DNA from: Eubacterium limosum
GTDB taxonomy: Bacteria; Bacillota; Clostridia; Eubacteriales; Eubacteriaceae
Assembly (NCBI RefSeq): GCF_000807675.2
Contig: NZ_CP019962.1
Span: 4,189,157 to 4,253,156 of the forward strand
Length of the DNA: 64,000 nt
Direction: 5' to 3'
Shown here: positions 43,536 to 50,506 of the stretch, in pieces
Layout of the letters: each line of letters opens with the position of its first letter
How positions within the stretch are numbered: position 1 is the stretch's first letter
The notes under the pieces: model-generated
What the model was told of the DNA's origin: nothing
What the model saw: only the letters and a program-made list of their open reading frames with translations
Database searches by the model: none
Program-made: the position numbers and the translations under genes

Positions 43536-43560
43536 AAAAGGGCTTCGCAGCCCTTTTTTT
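43536..43560. terminator. terminator hairpin before the DUF2284 gene end
   Basis: AAGGGCT TCGC AGCCCTT stem with seven T on the plus strand and four T on the minus strand. It could serve a plus-strand transcript from the preceding region and the DUF2284 gene read from the right. Confidence 0.75.
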
Positions 43561-44164
43561 ATTTCTTCAAAAGCCCGCCCATCAGTATAAAATAATCGGG
43601 CAGCCTCTCTTCAGACATCCACTGTATTTCCTGTTTCAGGTATTTCTTAACCGACAGCCCCACATTGCCGCCTACAGATTCTACTGAATGACGCATTCTT
43701 TCCGGTCTCCTACAGGGCTCTCCCAGAGGTCTGCTGCAACCTGCTTCTCCACAGACATCGCAGCTGCCCATCGACAGCGCCACACTGCCCGGATACTGTG
43801 TCTCAAGCTTTATGAGCTCAGCCTCGAGAGCGTGGCTCTCTTTTTTAAGGATCTGCCCCGAAATCTTTTTAAAATCTTCTACCGCATATTTCCGCCCAAG
43901 CTCCCGGGTATCAAAGACAATTTTCTTGCCGCTCATGTAAAAGCTCCGGTAGCCCAGCCAGAAATCCTGAACCGAAAAATCAAAGGGCGGGCAGGCCCAT
44001 GTTTTTTCATAGTTTGGACAAGCCTCGCAATAACCCAAAAAGGTGGGAATATCCACGCAGCTTTCCATATATTCGGGAACGGGTACCTCAGCCACGTAGG
44101 CCTCCACCCGGTATTCCGGCAGTTCAGCCGTTTCAAAGGTCCTGTCTTTAGCGTTATCGGCCAT
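43559..44164 (-). CDS. DUF2284 cysteine-rich metal-binding protein
   Basis: About 201 residues. Conserved cysteines appear in CEACPNYEKTWACPPFDF and in the C-terminal half CDVCGEAGCSRPLGEPCRRPERMRHS, the pattern of DUF2284 proteins of anaerobes. A metal or Fe-S cluster is expected; the function is unknown. The ATG at 44164 lies after GGAGG. It stands alone; nothing nearby hints at a pathway. Confidence 0.85.
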   Translation of the reverse strand: MADNAKDRTFETAELPEYRVEAYVAEVPVPEYMESCVDIPTFLGYCEACPNYEKTWACPPFDFSVQDFWLGYRSFYMSGKKIVFDTRELGRKYAVEDFKKISGQILKKESHALEAELIKLETQYPGSVALSMGSCDVCGEAGCSRPLGEPCRRPERMRHSVESVGGNVGLSVKKYLKQEIQWMSEERLPDYFILMGGLLKK

Positions 44165-44273
44165 TGTTTTTCCTCCTGTAATCATTTACCTGTACTCAGT
44201 ATAGTGACAAAAAGCCCGCTTGTCAAACCTTTTCAGTTTTTTAAAAAACGCATAAGGAACCGCCTCAGACATA

Positions 44274-44305
44274 AAAAACACCCTCTGCCAAAAGGCAAAG
44301 GGTGT
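44274..44305 (-). terminator. terminator of the SSS transporter gene
   Basis: Minus strand ACACCCTTTGCC TTTT GGCAGAGGGTGT stem followed by six T, just past the stop codon of the symporter gene. Confidence 0.9.
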
Positions 44306-44318
44306 CTTAAATACGGTT

Positions 44319-45857
44319 TTATTCTCCCAGATCTTCCTTAACCGATACAATGACCTTGGTATCGTAGGATGCAAAGGCGTCGTCCACCAGGCGCTTTCTG
44401 GGCGCTTTGGTCAGAAGACTGATCACCGGCACAAAGATCAGGCCCATGATCATGGCAAAGGCGCCCGCGTTGATGGGTGACTGCAAAATCGGCGGGAAAG
44501 CCGTGCGGAAGAGCATATTGCAGATCATGAGCGCCGTGCTGAAAATAAAGGAAACCCAGACCGCTGCTTTGGTTGTCCGCTTCCAGTACAGGCCGTAAAG
44601 GAACGGCGCCAGAAACGCACCGGCTAAGGCACCCCAGGATATGCCCATAAGCTGGGCAATAAAGGTGACCGAGCTCTTGTACTGCACAATGGCAATAATC
44701 ACTGAAATCAGGATAAAGACCACAATCAGGCAGCGAATCGTAAAGACCTGCTTCTTTTCATCCATGTTCTTAATCAGGTTGTCCTTGATCAGGTCAAGGG
44801 CCAGGGTCGAGCTGGACGCCATGACCAGCGAAGACAGTGTGGACATGGACGCCGACAGAACCAGGATCACCACAATCCCAATAAGCAGGGACGGCAGATC
44901 CTCCAGCATGGTTGGGATAATAGCGTCATAGCCTCCGGTCGCAATGTCGATCCGGTCAGAGAACAGACGGCCAAAACCGCCTAAAAAGTAGGAACCGCCA
45001 GCGACAATAATGGCGAAAAAGGTAGAAATAACCATGCCCTTATTGATGGAGTGCTCATCCTTGATCGCATAGAACTTACCGACCATCTGCGGCAGCCCCC
45101 AGGTTCCCAGGGAGGTCAGGATAATAACCCCCAACAGCGACAAGGGGTCTGGGCCAAAGAAGGACGTGAAAGCCCCGGCCTGGCTGGAGACCGCCGGGTC
45201 ATTGACATGGGACAGGGTATTGAGCGCCTCCATAAAGCCGCCGTTATTGCTGAGAACCACCGCCACTACGGCGATGATCCCAAAGATCATAATGATCCCC
45301 TGGATAAAATCATTGATGGCTGTGGCCATATATCCCCCGGCAATCACATAAATCCCTGTCAGCACTGCCATGACGACAATACAGACGGTATAGTCAATAT
45401 TGAAGGCCATGCCGAAAAGACGGGAGAGCCCGTTATAAAGCGAGGCAGTATAGGGGATTAAAAACACAAAGGTAATGATGGACGCCCCGATTTTCAGCTT
45501 ATTTGATTCAAAGCGCTTGCCGAAAAATTCCGGCATGGTGGCGGTATCCAGATACTGGGTCATGATACGGGTGCGCCGCCCGAGCACTACCCAGGCCAGC
45601 AGCGAGCCTAAAACCGCGTTCCCCAGGCCAATCCAGGTGGACGCGATCCCAAATTTCCAGCCGAACTGTCCGGCATAGCCCACAAAGATAACGGCGGAAA
45701 AATAAGAAGTCCCGTAAGAAAAAGCCGTTAACCACGGACCGACGGAGCGGCCTCCCAACACAAACCCATTGACATCGGTGGAATGCTTCCGGCAGTAGAA
45801 ACCAACGATCACCATACTGGCAAAAAACGCCACGAGTAAAACAATCTTTTCTGTCAT
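44319..45857 (-). CDS. sodium:solute symporter (SSS/PutP family), candidate tyrosine transporter
   Basis: About 512 residues with about 13 membrane helices. SSS signatures include GFVLGGRSVGPWLTAFSYGTSYFSA near the N-terminus and GGYMATAINDFIQGIIMIFG. The family couples solute uptake to sodium. The preceding T-box leader with an apparent TAC specifier suggests the solute is tyrosine or a precursor; this is inference. The conserved opening TEKIVLLVAFFASM fixes the ATG at 45857, although AGGAG lies unusually far (about 13 bases) upstream. Monocistronic between leader and terminator. Confidence 0.88.
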   Translation of the reverse strand: MTEKIVLLVAFFASMVIVGFYCRKHSTDVNGFVLGGRSVGPWLTAFSYGTSYFSAVIFVGYAGQFGWKFGIASTWIGLGNAVLGSLLAWVVLGRRTRIMTQYLDTATMPEFFGKRFESNKLKIGASIITFVFLIPYTASLYNGLSRLFGMAFNIDYTVCIVVMAVLTGIYVIAGGYMATAINDFIQGIIMIFGIIAVVAVVLSNNGGFMEALNTLSHVNDPAVSSQAGAFTSFFGPDPLSLLGVIILTSLGTWGLPQMVGKFYAIKDEHSINKGMVISTFFAIIVAGGSYFLGGFGRLFSDRIDIATGGYDAIIPTMLEDLPSLLIGIVVILVLSASMSTLSSLVMASSSTLALDLIKDNLIKNMDEKKQVFTIRCLIVVFILISVIIAIVQYKSSVTFIAQLMGISWGALAGAFLAPFLYGLYWKRTTKAAVWVSFIFSTALMICNMLFRTAFPPILQSPINAGAFAMIMGLIFVPVISLLTKAPRKRLVDDAFASYDTKVIVSVKEDLGE

Positions 45858-45947
45858 TTTAAACCATAATCCTCTCCTTTTAATTTGCGGATAACCCGCT
45901 TTACCAAAACGCGACAGAAACATCCGTCGGACAGGAAAATGCCAAAT

Positions 45948-46241
45948 AAAAAAATCCCGTCCTCCAGACAGAGGACGGGAGCTAATATACCCGCGGTACC
46001 ACCTCAATTTCGCGCCGCTTCACAGCGGACACGCTCACAGGGTACGGCATACATACGCTTATACCCTTGCGCTTTAACGGGCGCTCCCGTTGCAGCCTAC
46101 TCGGAAAACCCTTTCGGTACACAGCTCACAAAATGTATTCAAAACGCCGTTCTCGCCGCCTCACACCAACCGGCAGCTCTCTGGGAGACTTAAGCATTCC
46201 TACTTCTTTCTGGTCACAGCCTTTAACATTGCAGTTTCGAT
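45948..46241 (-). promoter_or_regulatory. T-box leader (apparent tyrosine specifier) of the SSS transporter gene
   Basis: Minus strand leader of about 290 nt with the parts of a T-box riboswitch in order: stem I with AGAGAGC and GGTTGGTG distal loops, a specifier loop reading GAA-TAC-A (46140-46134), the T-box/antiterminator sequence TGAGGTGGTACCGCGG (46006-45991), and the terminator CCCGTCCTC/GAGGACGGG followed by seven T (45979-45948). It binds uncharged tRNA and then permits read-through into the transporter gene. The TAC (Tyr) reading is by alignment with the usual GAA-codon-A context. Confidence 0.88.
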
Positions 46242-46247
46242 TTTTAA

Positions 46248-46276
46248 ATTCTATCATGTTAAAGTGTGTCTGTCAA
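46248..46276 (-). promoter_or_regulatory. promoter of the T-box leader
   Basis: Minus strand TTGACA (46276-46271) and TAGAAT (46253-46248) with exactly 17 bases between: a near-consensus housekeeping promoter just ahead of the T-box leader. Confidence 0.88.
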
Positions 46277-46306
46277 TCCATCAAAAGTAATTTTATGCAG
46301 GAAATC

Positions 46307-46336
46307 TTGGTTTTTCGTTATAAACCGTGCTATAAT
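46307..46336 (+). promoter_or_regulatory. promoter of the ThiF-like gene
   Basis: TTGGTT (46307-46312), an 18-base spacer and TATAAT (46331-46336), about 30 nt before the start codon, which is preceded by GAGGAGG. Confidence 0.7.
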
Positions 46337-46366
46337 GGGCATATCAAGCATTGAGGAGGCCTTCTG

Positions 46367-47062
46367 ATGAACCTTTTTACCAAAAGATACGACCGCAACT
46401 TTCCGGCCTTTTCGCCGGATAATTTTGCCATTATCCAGCGCAGCACCGTCAGCGTGGTGGGCTGCGGCGGCCTGGGAGGCTATATTATCGAGGCGCTGGC
46501 CCGCATTGGCATCGATGGGCTCATTCTGGTTGACGGCGATATTTTCGATGTCTCCAACCTGAACCGCCAGCTCCTGTGCACCGAGGAAAACATCGGCTGC
46601 CCAAAGGCTGAAGCAGCTGCCGCCAGAGTTCATGCCATTAACAGCGGCGTTACCGTCACCGTATACGATGTCTTTCTAAACGAGAGCAACGCTGAGGAAT
46701 TTATTGCCGACAGCGACGTTGTCATCGACGCTCTGGACAACATCCCGGCGCGCCTCGCGCTCCAAAAAGCCTGTAAAAAGCTGGAAAAGCCTCTGGTACA
46801 CGGCGCCATTGGCGGCTTCAACGCCCAGGTTACCACCATTTTCCCGGGAGACGATACCCTTTCGCTGCTCTATAAGGTAAAGGAGGGCGACGAAGCCTAC
46901 AAGCCCCAGAGCGGTGGAAATCCAGCGTTTACGCCCGCTTTGGCCGCCGCGGTGGAGGTCAGTGAGGCCCTGAAAATTCTAACCGGAAAAGGGGAAATCC
47001 TGCGCAAAAAACTGCTGTACATCGATCTGCTCGACAACGAATTCACAACCTTTGAACTTTAA
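46367..47062 (+). CDS. ThiF/MoeB/HesA-family adenylyltransferase (E1-like)
   Basis: 231 residues. Nucleotide motif VVGCGGLGGYIIEAL, the DGDIFDVSNLNRQ segment and DALDNIPARLAL are the E1-like ATP-binding features. These enzymes adenylate the C-terminus of a small ubiquitin-like sulfur carrier (ThiS or MoaD type). No zinc CxxC pair is seen near the C-terminus, unlike typical MoeB/ThiF. It lies 10 nt ahead of a MoaB-like gene, which points to molybdopterin synthesis. Confidence 0.85.
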   Translation: MNLFTKRYDRNFPAFSPDNFAIIQRSTVSVVGCGGLGGYIIEALARIGIDGLILVDGDIFDVSNLNRQLLCTEENIGCPKAEAAAARVHAINSGVTVTVYDVFLNESNAEEFIADSDVVIDALDNIPARLALQKACKKLEKPLVHGAIGGFNAQVTTIFPGDDTLSLLYKVKEGDEAYKPQSGGNPAFTPALAAAVEVSEALKILTGKGEILRKKLLYIDLLDNEFTTFEL

Positions 47063-47072
47063 GGAGGACACC

Positions 47073-47576
47073 ATGTTTACTGTAGCCATTCTAACCCTCA
47101 GCGATAAAGGCTCACGCGGAGAACGTGAGGATAAAAGCGGCCCGGTCATTGCCGGAATGCTGGACAAAGACCTGTACGAGGTGGTGCACACCGCCATCCT
47201 GCCCGACGAAAAACACATTATTGAAAGTAATTTAAAGTCTCTGTGCGACGCCATCGACCCGGTCAATCTCATTCTGACCACAGGCGGCACAGGCTTTTCA
47301 CCCCGAGATGTTACCCCCGAGGCCACCATCTCGGTCTGTGACCGGCTGACGCCGGGCATTCCGGAAGCCATGCGCTATGAAAGCCTGAAGATCACGCCAA
47401 AGGCCATGCTGAGCCGGAGCGCCGCCGGTATCCGCGGGCGCACCCTCATCATCAACCTGCCCGGCAGCCCAAAGGCCGTCCGCGAAAACCTGGCCGCTAT
47501 CCTGCCCGCGCTGGATCATGGGCTTGAAATGCTGCTGAGCTCAGGATCAGCCGACTGCGCCGCACCGGAAAAGTAA
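47073..47576 (+). CDS. MogA/MoaB-family molybdenum cofactor protein
   Basis: About 167 residues. TLSDKGSRGEREDKSGP near the N-terminus and LILTTGGTGFSPRDVTPEAT are the molybdopterin-binding motifs of MoaB/MogA. It adenylates molybdopterin ahead of metal insertion. The ATG at 47073 follows the perfect site AAGGAGG; an in-frame ATG at 47052 overlaps the previous gene and is less likely. Together with the upstream ThiF-like gene it forms a small cofactor unit. Confidence 0.92.
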   Translation: MFTVAILTLSDKGSRGEREDKSGPVIAGMLDKDLYEVVHTAILPDEKHIIESNLKSLCDAIDPVNLILTTGGTGFSPRDVTPEATISVCDRLTPGIPEAMRYESLKITPKAMLSRSAAGIRGRTLIINLPGSPKAVRENLAAILPALDHGLEMLLSSGSADCAAPEK

Positions 47577-47582
47577 AGCTGC

Positions 47583-48143
47583 CTAGCCGTTGACCTCAAC
47601 GTGCAGGTATCCCTGGCTGTAGTAGGGCAGCACATTCATGCCCAGCTCTTTGGCCGCCAGCGTCAGATCGCCCACCGCCACGCCCGGGCAGTACAGGTCT
47701 GCCGCGTAGCCACGTTTATGAAAGGACCAGCTTACACCGCCTACCTCCTCGTTCCGCGCCACGCAGCGCACACCCGAGGTAATGATGACCGGACAATCGA
47801 AAGTGCAACGCAACGCCTCTATTTTTTCAAGCAGCTCTGGATTCATGTCCACAGGCCAGCCATCGCAGCAGCCCGCGCAATCGCAGGCATATTCCGACAT
47901 CAGAAAATGTGTGGACGCGCGAGGCTCCAGGTCTTCGGGCGGCGCTGGAATTTCCGGCGCAGATGGTGTATCTGCGCCCATCTCCTCCGCAGGCCGGGGT
48001 ACTGGATTTACCGGCTCCGCCGGCGCTGATACCTCTGGCGCCGACTTTGGCATGCCCTGAAAATTTGCGAAAAACACCGCGCTGGTAACAACGACCAGCA
48101 CGGCGGCCAGTGTGATAAAAATACGTTTATAAAATTTTTTCAT
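47583..48143 (-). CDS. secreted M15-type D,D-peptidase-like protein
   Basis: About 186 residues: an N-terminal signal or anchor helix (residues about 7-27), a Pro/Glu/Ala-rich spacer (about 30-75) and a C-terminal peptidase_M15_3-type domain with SEYACDCAGCCDGWPVD, the zinc site pattern SFHKRGYAADLY (H..A.D) and the terminal HVEV. It probably acts on peptidoglycan in the wall. The ATG at 48143 follows AGGAGGGGG. It is convergent with the moaB-like gene, with a six-base gap. Confidence 0.83.
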   Translation of the reverse strand: MKKFYKRIFITLAAVLVVVTSAVFFANFQGMPKSAPEVSAPAEPVNPVPRPAEEMGADTPSAPEIPAPPEDLEPRASTHFLMSEYACDCAGCCDGWPVDMNPELLEKIEALRCTFDCPVIITSGVRCVARNEEVGGVSWSFHKRGYAADLYCPGVAVGDLTLAAKELGMNVLPYYSQGYLHVEVNG

Positions 48144-48167
48144 ATAATCCCCCTCCTCTCCCTGTGT

Positions 48168-48308
48168 GGAAGGTGGAAAGTTGAAGTTGGAAGGTTCATG
48201 ACCCCTTTGGCTGCCGCCAAAGCCATTAAAAATGCGGCCACGGGCCGCATTCAATCAAATCTGCCAGGAGCAGATTTGCACCTGAACTATCCACTTTCAC
48301 CTTTCAAC
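48168..48308. repeat. intergenic inverted-repeat element, copy B
   Basis: About 140 bases. The left end GGTGGAAAGTTGAAGTTGG and the complement of the right end GTTGAAAGGTGAAAGTGG are imperfect inverted repeats. The interior has GCGGCC ACG GGCCGC and AAATCTGC...GCAGATTT hairpins. The reverse complement of this interior aligns with copy A at 33355-33470 over about 50 bases, so both belong to one family. Confidence 0.7.
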
Positions 48309-48363
48309 TAGACAAGCCTCTTTTTAAACTTTGTCTCTTTATGATAAAGTTTTTGGACACTCT

Positions 48364-48386
48364 GAAAAGGGGCTTTCGCCCCCTTT
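48364..48386. terminator. terminator of the DUF2922/DUF1659 operon
   Basis: AAGGGGC TTTC GCCCCCTT stem adjoining the stop codon of the DUF2922 gene; T runs on both strands. Confidence 0.8.
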
Positions 48387-48623
48387 TTATTCCGCATCCT
48401 CAATGACCACATCGGTTTTAGTGGTATCGACGCGCACAGCTCCGGTTACCTTGGCCAGAGCGAAGCCCTCAGGCTCAAAAGCGCCCAAATCAACAATGGC
48501 CTGTGCCCCTGTCCTGATCTCCGTGTCTGTAATCCCCTCTTTGTAATCCGGAATGGTCATTTTATATTCCTTCCCGTCTGTACGCTGAAAATAAATGGAT
48601 AAATCCTTGCTGGTTGTTGGCAT
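48387..48623 (-). CDS. DUF2922 small protein
   Basis: 78 residues, with the family pattern KDLSIYFQRTDGKEYKMTIP and KVTGAVRVDTTKTDVVIEDAE. DUF2922 proteins are about 70-80 residues and are usually encoded beside DUF1659 proteins, as here. Function unknown. The gap to the DUF1659 gene holds a structured repeat (48643-48798). Confidence 0.85.
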   Translation of the reverse strand: MPTTSKDLSIYFQRTDGKEYKMTIPDYKEGITDTEIRTGAQAIVDLGAFEPEGFALAKVTGAVRVDTTKTDVVIEDAE

Positions 48624-48642
48624 TTTTTAATCTCCTTCTTAT

Positions 48643-48798
48643 TTTTAATTTTGATGCCTGCTTGCGGCACGACGAGGACGTCGTGCCCTACCTTTAGGCT
48701 TTAGGGAACCACGCCCACGGGGTCTGCCCCCGAGGCTTGACGCCTTATGGTCAAGCCGAAGCGGGTATGGTTCCTCGCCCATTAATTTTTAATTGTGG
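48643..48798. repeat. structured GC-rich intergenic element between two small genes
   Basis: About 155 bases with AT-rich ends (ATTTTTAATTTT, ATTAATTTTTAATT) and nested hairpins: GGCACGACG AGGA CGTCGTGCC, an outer GGAACCA...TGGTTCC, GGCTTGAC...GTCAAGCC and GGGG...CCCC. No coding sense is seen. It resembles a mobile palindromic repeat inserted in the DUF1659-DUF2922 spacer, but no second copy occurs in this window. Confidence 0.6.
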
Positions 48799-48805
48799 AA
48801 GTCCA

Positions 48806-49033
48806 CTACGCCACTTCCACCAAATCCTCTGCTGTCACCTTTACCTGCTTTTCCCTGATAGGCTCCTGCATGCCGGTAATGGCTTTGGCAGTGCCTAAAA
48901 AGGCATCGTCCGTTACACTAGTCTTGACATCGCCGTAGGTTTTGCTTCCTTTGACGATTTTTCCATCCCTCTCTCCATAATTGACGGTGATCTTCATTCC
49001 CACCGATTCCACGCTTTTCTGAATGGTTGCCAT
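48806..49033 (-). CDS. DUF1659-like small protein
   Basis: 75 residues opening ATIQKSVESVGMKITVNYGE, with a C-terminal half reminiscent of DUF1659 proteins (KAITGMQEPIREKQVKVTAED). The ribosome site is GGAGGAAAACAAC before the ATG. It is paired with the DUF2922 gene downstream and preceded by a sigma factor gene, a linkage that recurs in Firmicutes. Function unknown. Confidence 0.75.
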   Translation of the reverse strand: MATIQKSVESVGMKITVNYGERDGKIVKGSKTYGDVKTSVTDDAFLGTAKAITGMQEPIREKQVKVTAEDLVEVA

Positions 49034-49114
49034 GTTGTTTTCCTCCTGTGTTAGATTCCGGCAGCGCTGCCTTACACCTTACAATATGGCAAATTTCCAA
49101 AACACCCAACCCGG

Positions 49115-49136
49115 ATTTAAGTTTTATTTAAGTTTT
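49115..49136. repeat. tandem 11-base direct repeat
   Basis: ATTTAAGTTTT occurs twice without gap, ending right at the stop codon of the sigma factor gene, ahead of the DUF1659 gene. It may be a binding site or chance AT-rich sequence. Confidence 0.5.
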
Positions 49137-49739
49137 CTAAACACCATAGGCTTTGCGCAGGCCCTTCATGGCTTTATTCAGGGTCTTCGCCACACACTGC
49201 TCGCTGACGCCGCGGTCCCTTGCGATGGCCCGGTAGGTCTGCCCCCTGTAATAGTGGGCTTCAATGCACTCCTTCTGGGCCTTTGGCAGCTGTGCCACCC
49301 GCAGCTTTAAAAAAGCCCGGTGGCGGTCTTCTCTTTTTTCCCTCGCGCACCGTCTTTCATCGGTCTCTGCGCTCTCCTCAGCCGGCAGCGCTTCTGCCAG
49401 GCTCGCGCCCTCCGCTGTTTCTACATCCAGCGAAAACGCCGCCTGAACCGAGGTTCCCGGTCGTTTTTTGGCGCTCTGGACAAAGGCGTAAAAGAGCTGT
49501 TTTTTGATATAGGCTGGAAAATAACCGGGCTGCTCTGATTTAAAATCCTTTAAACGCTCCATAAAAAGGACGCAGGCCTCCTGATAGGCATCTTCCAGCT
49601 GGGCTTTATCGTAAACATACTCGCTAATGGTGGCTAAAATCAGCGGTTTAAAGGTCAGCAGCAGCGTTTCCGCTGCCGCCTTGCTTCCCGCCTGAGCCCT
49701 TGTGACCAACACACCGATCTCTGCGTATTTTTTACTCAA
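49137..49739 (-). CDS. sigma-70 family RNA polymerase sigma factor
   Basis: About 200 residues. Region 2 is visible as ATISEYVYDKAQLEDAYQEAC and AYIKKQLFYAF, and region 4 as QLPKAQKECIEAHYYRGQTY with the helix-turn-helix AIARDRGVSEQCVAKTLNKA. A variable linker (about residues 100-140) separates them, as in ECF-like or sporulation-type small sigma factors. The start appears to be TTG at 49739, five bases after AAAGGAGGG; a GTG at 49745 is within that site. Its targets are unknown; the DUF1659/DUF2922 pair lies just downstream. Confidence 0.88.
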   Translation of the reverse strand: MSKKYAEIGVLVTRAQAGSKAAAETLLLTFKPLILATISEYVYDKAQLEDAYQEACVLFMERLKDFKSEQPGYFPAYIKKQLFYAFVQSAKKRPGTSVQAAFSLDVETAEGASLAEALPAEESAETDERRCAREKREDRHRAFLKLRVAQLPKAQKECIEAHYYRGQTYRAIARDRGVSEQCVAKTLNKAMKGLRKAYGV

Positions 49740-49751
49740 ACACACCCTCCT

Positions 49752-49958
49752 TTACTCGCCCTCGCAAATGGATACAATCTCCAAAACAGCCTCGGGGAAA
49801 TGATCCTCCACCGCGCCAGCTTCCTCGTAAAAGAAATCCTCAGCCTCCTCGCGGCTCCTGGCCGGCAGCACCTTGCGCACCCGGCAGGCCGCTTCCACTG
49901 TGTAGGGTCTTATCCGCCCTGTGCAGGGTCTTCCTGCTCCGTATCGATTTGTGTACAA
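49752..49958 (-). CDS. small protein of unknown function
   Basis: About 68 residues (TTG start at 49958 after AGGAGGTGCG; a GTG at 49964 is within the ribosome site). It is basic at the N-terminus (YTNRYGAGRPCTGRIRP) and acidic at the C-terminus (REEAEDFFYEEAGAVEDHF). No motif is recognised. It directly precedes the sigma factor gene and could be co-transcribed. It might regulate the sigma factor, but nothing shows this. Confidence 0.6.
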   Translation of the reverse strand: MYTNRYGAGRPCTGRIRPYTVEAACRVRKVLPARSREEAEDFFYEEAGAVEDHFPEAVLEIVSICEGE

Positions 49959-49988
49959 ACGCACCTCCTGAATTAATAAAGATTAATA

Positions 49989-50073
49989 TATAATATTATT
50001 TATAATATTACTAATGGCGGACACCTGTGTCCGCCATGTTGCCGCAATATGGCTCTTTTTGTCCACATTGCGG
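49989..50073. promoter_or_regulatory. cluster of palindromes upstream of the small-gene/sigma unit
   Basis: From left to right: a repeated TAATATTA (about 49990-50010); a 24-base near-perfect palindrome ATGGCGGACAC CT GTGTCCGCCAT (50014-50037); and CCGCAATATGG (50042-50052) paired with CCACATTGCGG (50063-50073). No long T run is present, so these look like operators or attachment/replication sites rather than terminators. They lie between the DnaD-like gene and the small-gene/sigma unit. Confidence 0.5.
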
Positions 50074-50093
50074 TCATATCTGGCCGCTTTACC

Positions 50094-50498
50094 CTATCCG
50101 GCGTACTTATCCACAAGGCCAAAAACCGACACTGTTTCATCCGCCAGATTCTTCAGGCGTGTGGGCGCCACGTTATCGGCAAAGGGAACCAGGGTATAAA
50201 GTCCCTTGCGCCGGTTTTTAACCGCCTTCTGATATTTCAGCCGCCCGGCGTCTACCAGCTCCTTGCGGTAGCGGCGGATATTGCGTTCGCTCCGCCCAAA
50301 GAAGTGCTCGATGCCCTCTGGCCGCACAAAGAACTCCACCCGCCACAGCCACCGTCCATCAATGGACGGCAGCGCGCAGCAGTTGCACCGGTAAAGCAGG
50401 TAAATCCAAAGCGCCACGGCTCCCTCCGAAAGCTTTCGGTCTGCAGGCAGATCGGATTGCCATTCGATGAAAGCCTCCAGCTCCGAAAAAAAGTTCAT
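50094..50498 (-). CDS. DnaD-like/replisome-organizer-type winged-helix protein
   Basis: 134 residues. LSEGAVALWIYLLYRCNCCA is followed by an RSERNIRRYRKELVDAGRLKYQ segment that reads as a recognition helix and a wing (KNRRKGLYTLVPF). The layout matches the N-terminal DNA-binding domain of phage replisome organizers and DnaD-like proteins. The usual C-terminal DnaD domain is absent, so it may act only as a DNA-binding regulator or be a remnant. Adjacent to two phage-antirepressor-like genes. Confidence 0.65.
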   Translation of the reverse strand: MNFFSELEAFIEWQSDLPADRKLSEGAVALWIYLLYRCNCCALPSIDGRWLWRVEFFVRPEGIEHFFGRSERNIRRYRKELVDAGRLKYQKAVKNRRKGLYTLVPFADNVAPTRLKNLADETVSVFGLVDKYAG

Positions 50499-50506
50499 GA
50501 GGCCCC

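Noticed and set aside
46248-46276. Reading the specifier of the T-box as an isoleucine ATA codon.
   Set aside because: The usual GAA-codon-A context places TAC in frame of the loop; ATA would shift the conserved flank.
50014-50037. The 24-base palindrome as a terminator.
   Set aside because: No T run follows on either strand and the loop is only two bases, so operator or other roles are more likely.
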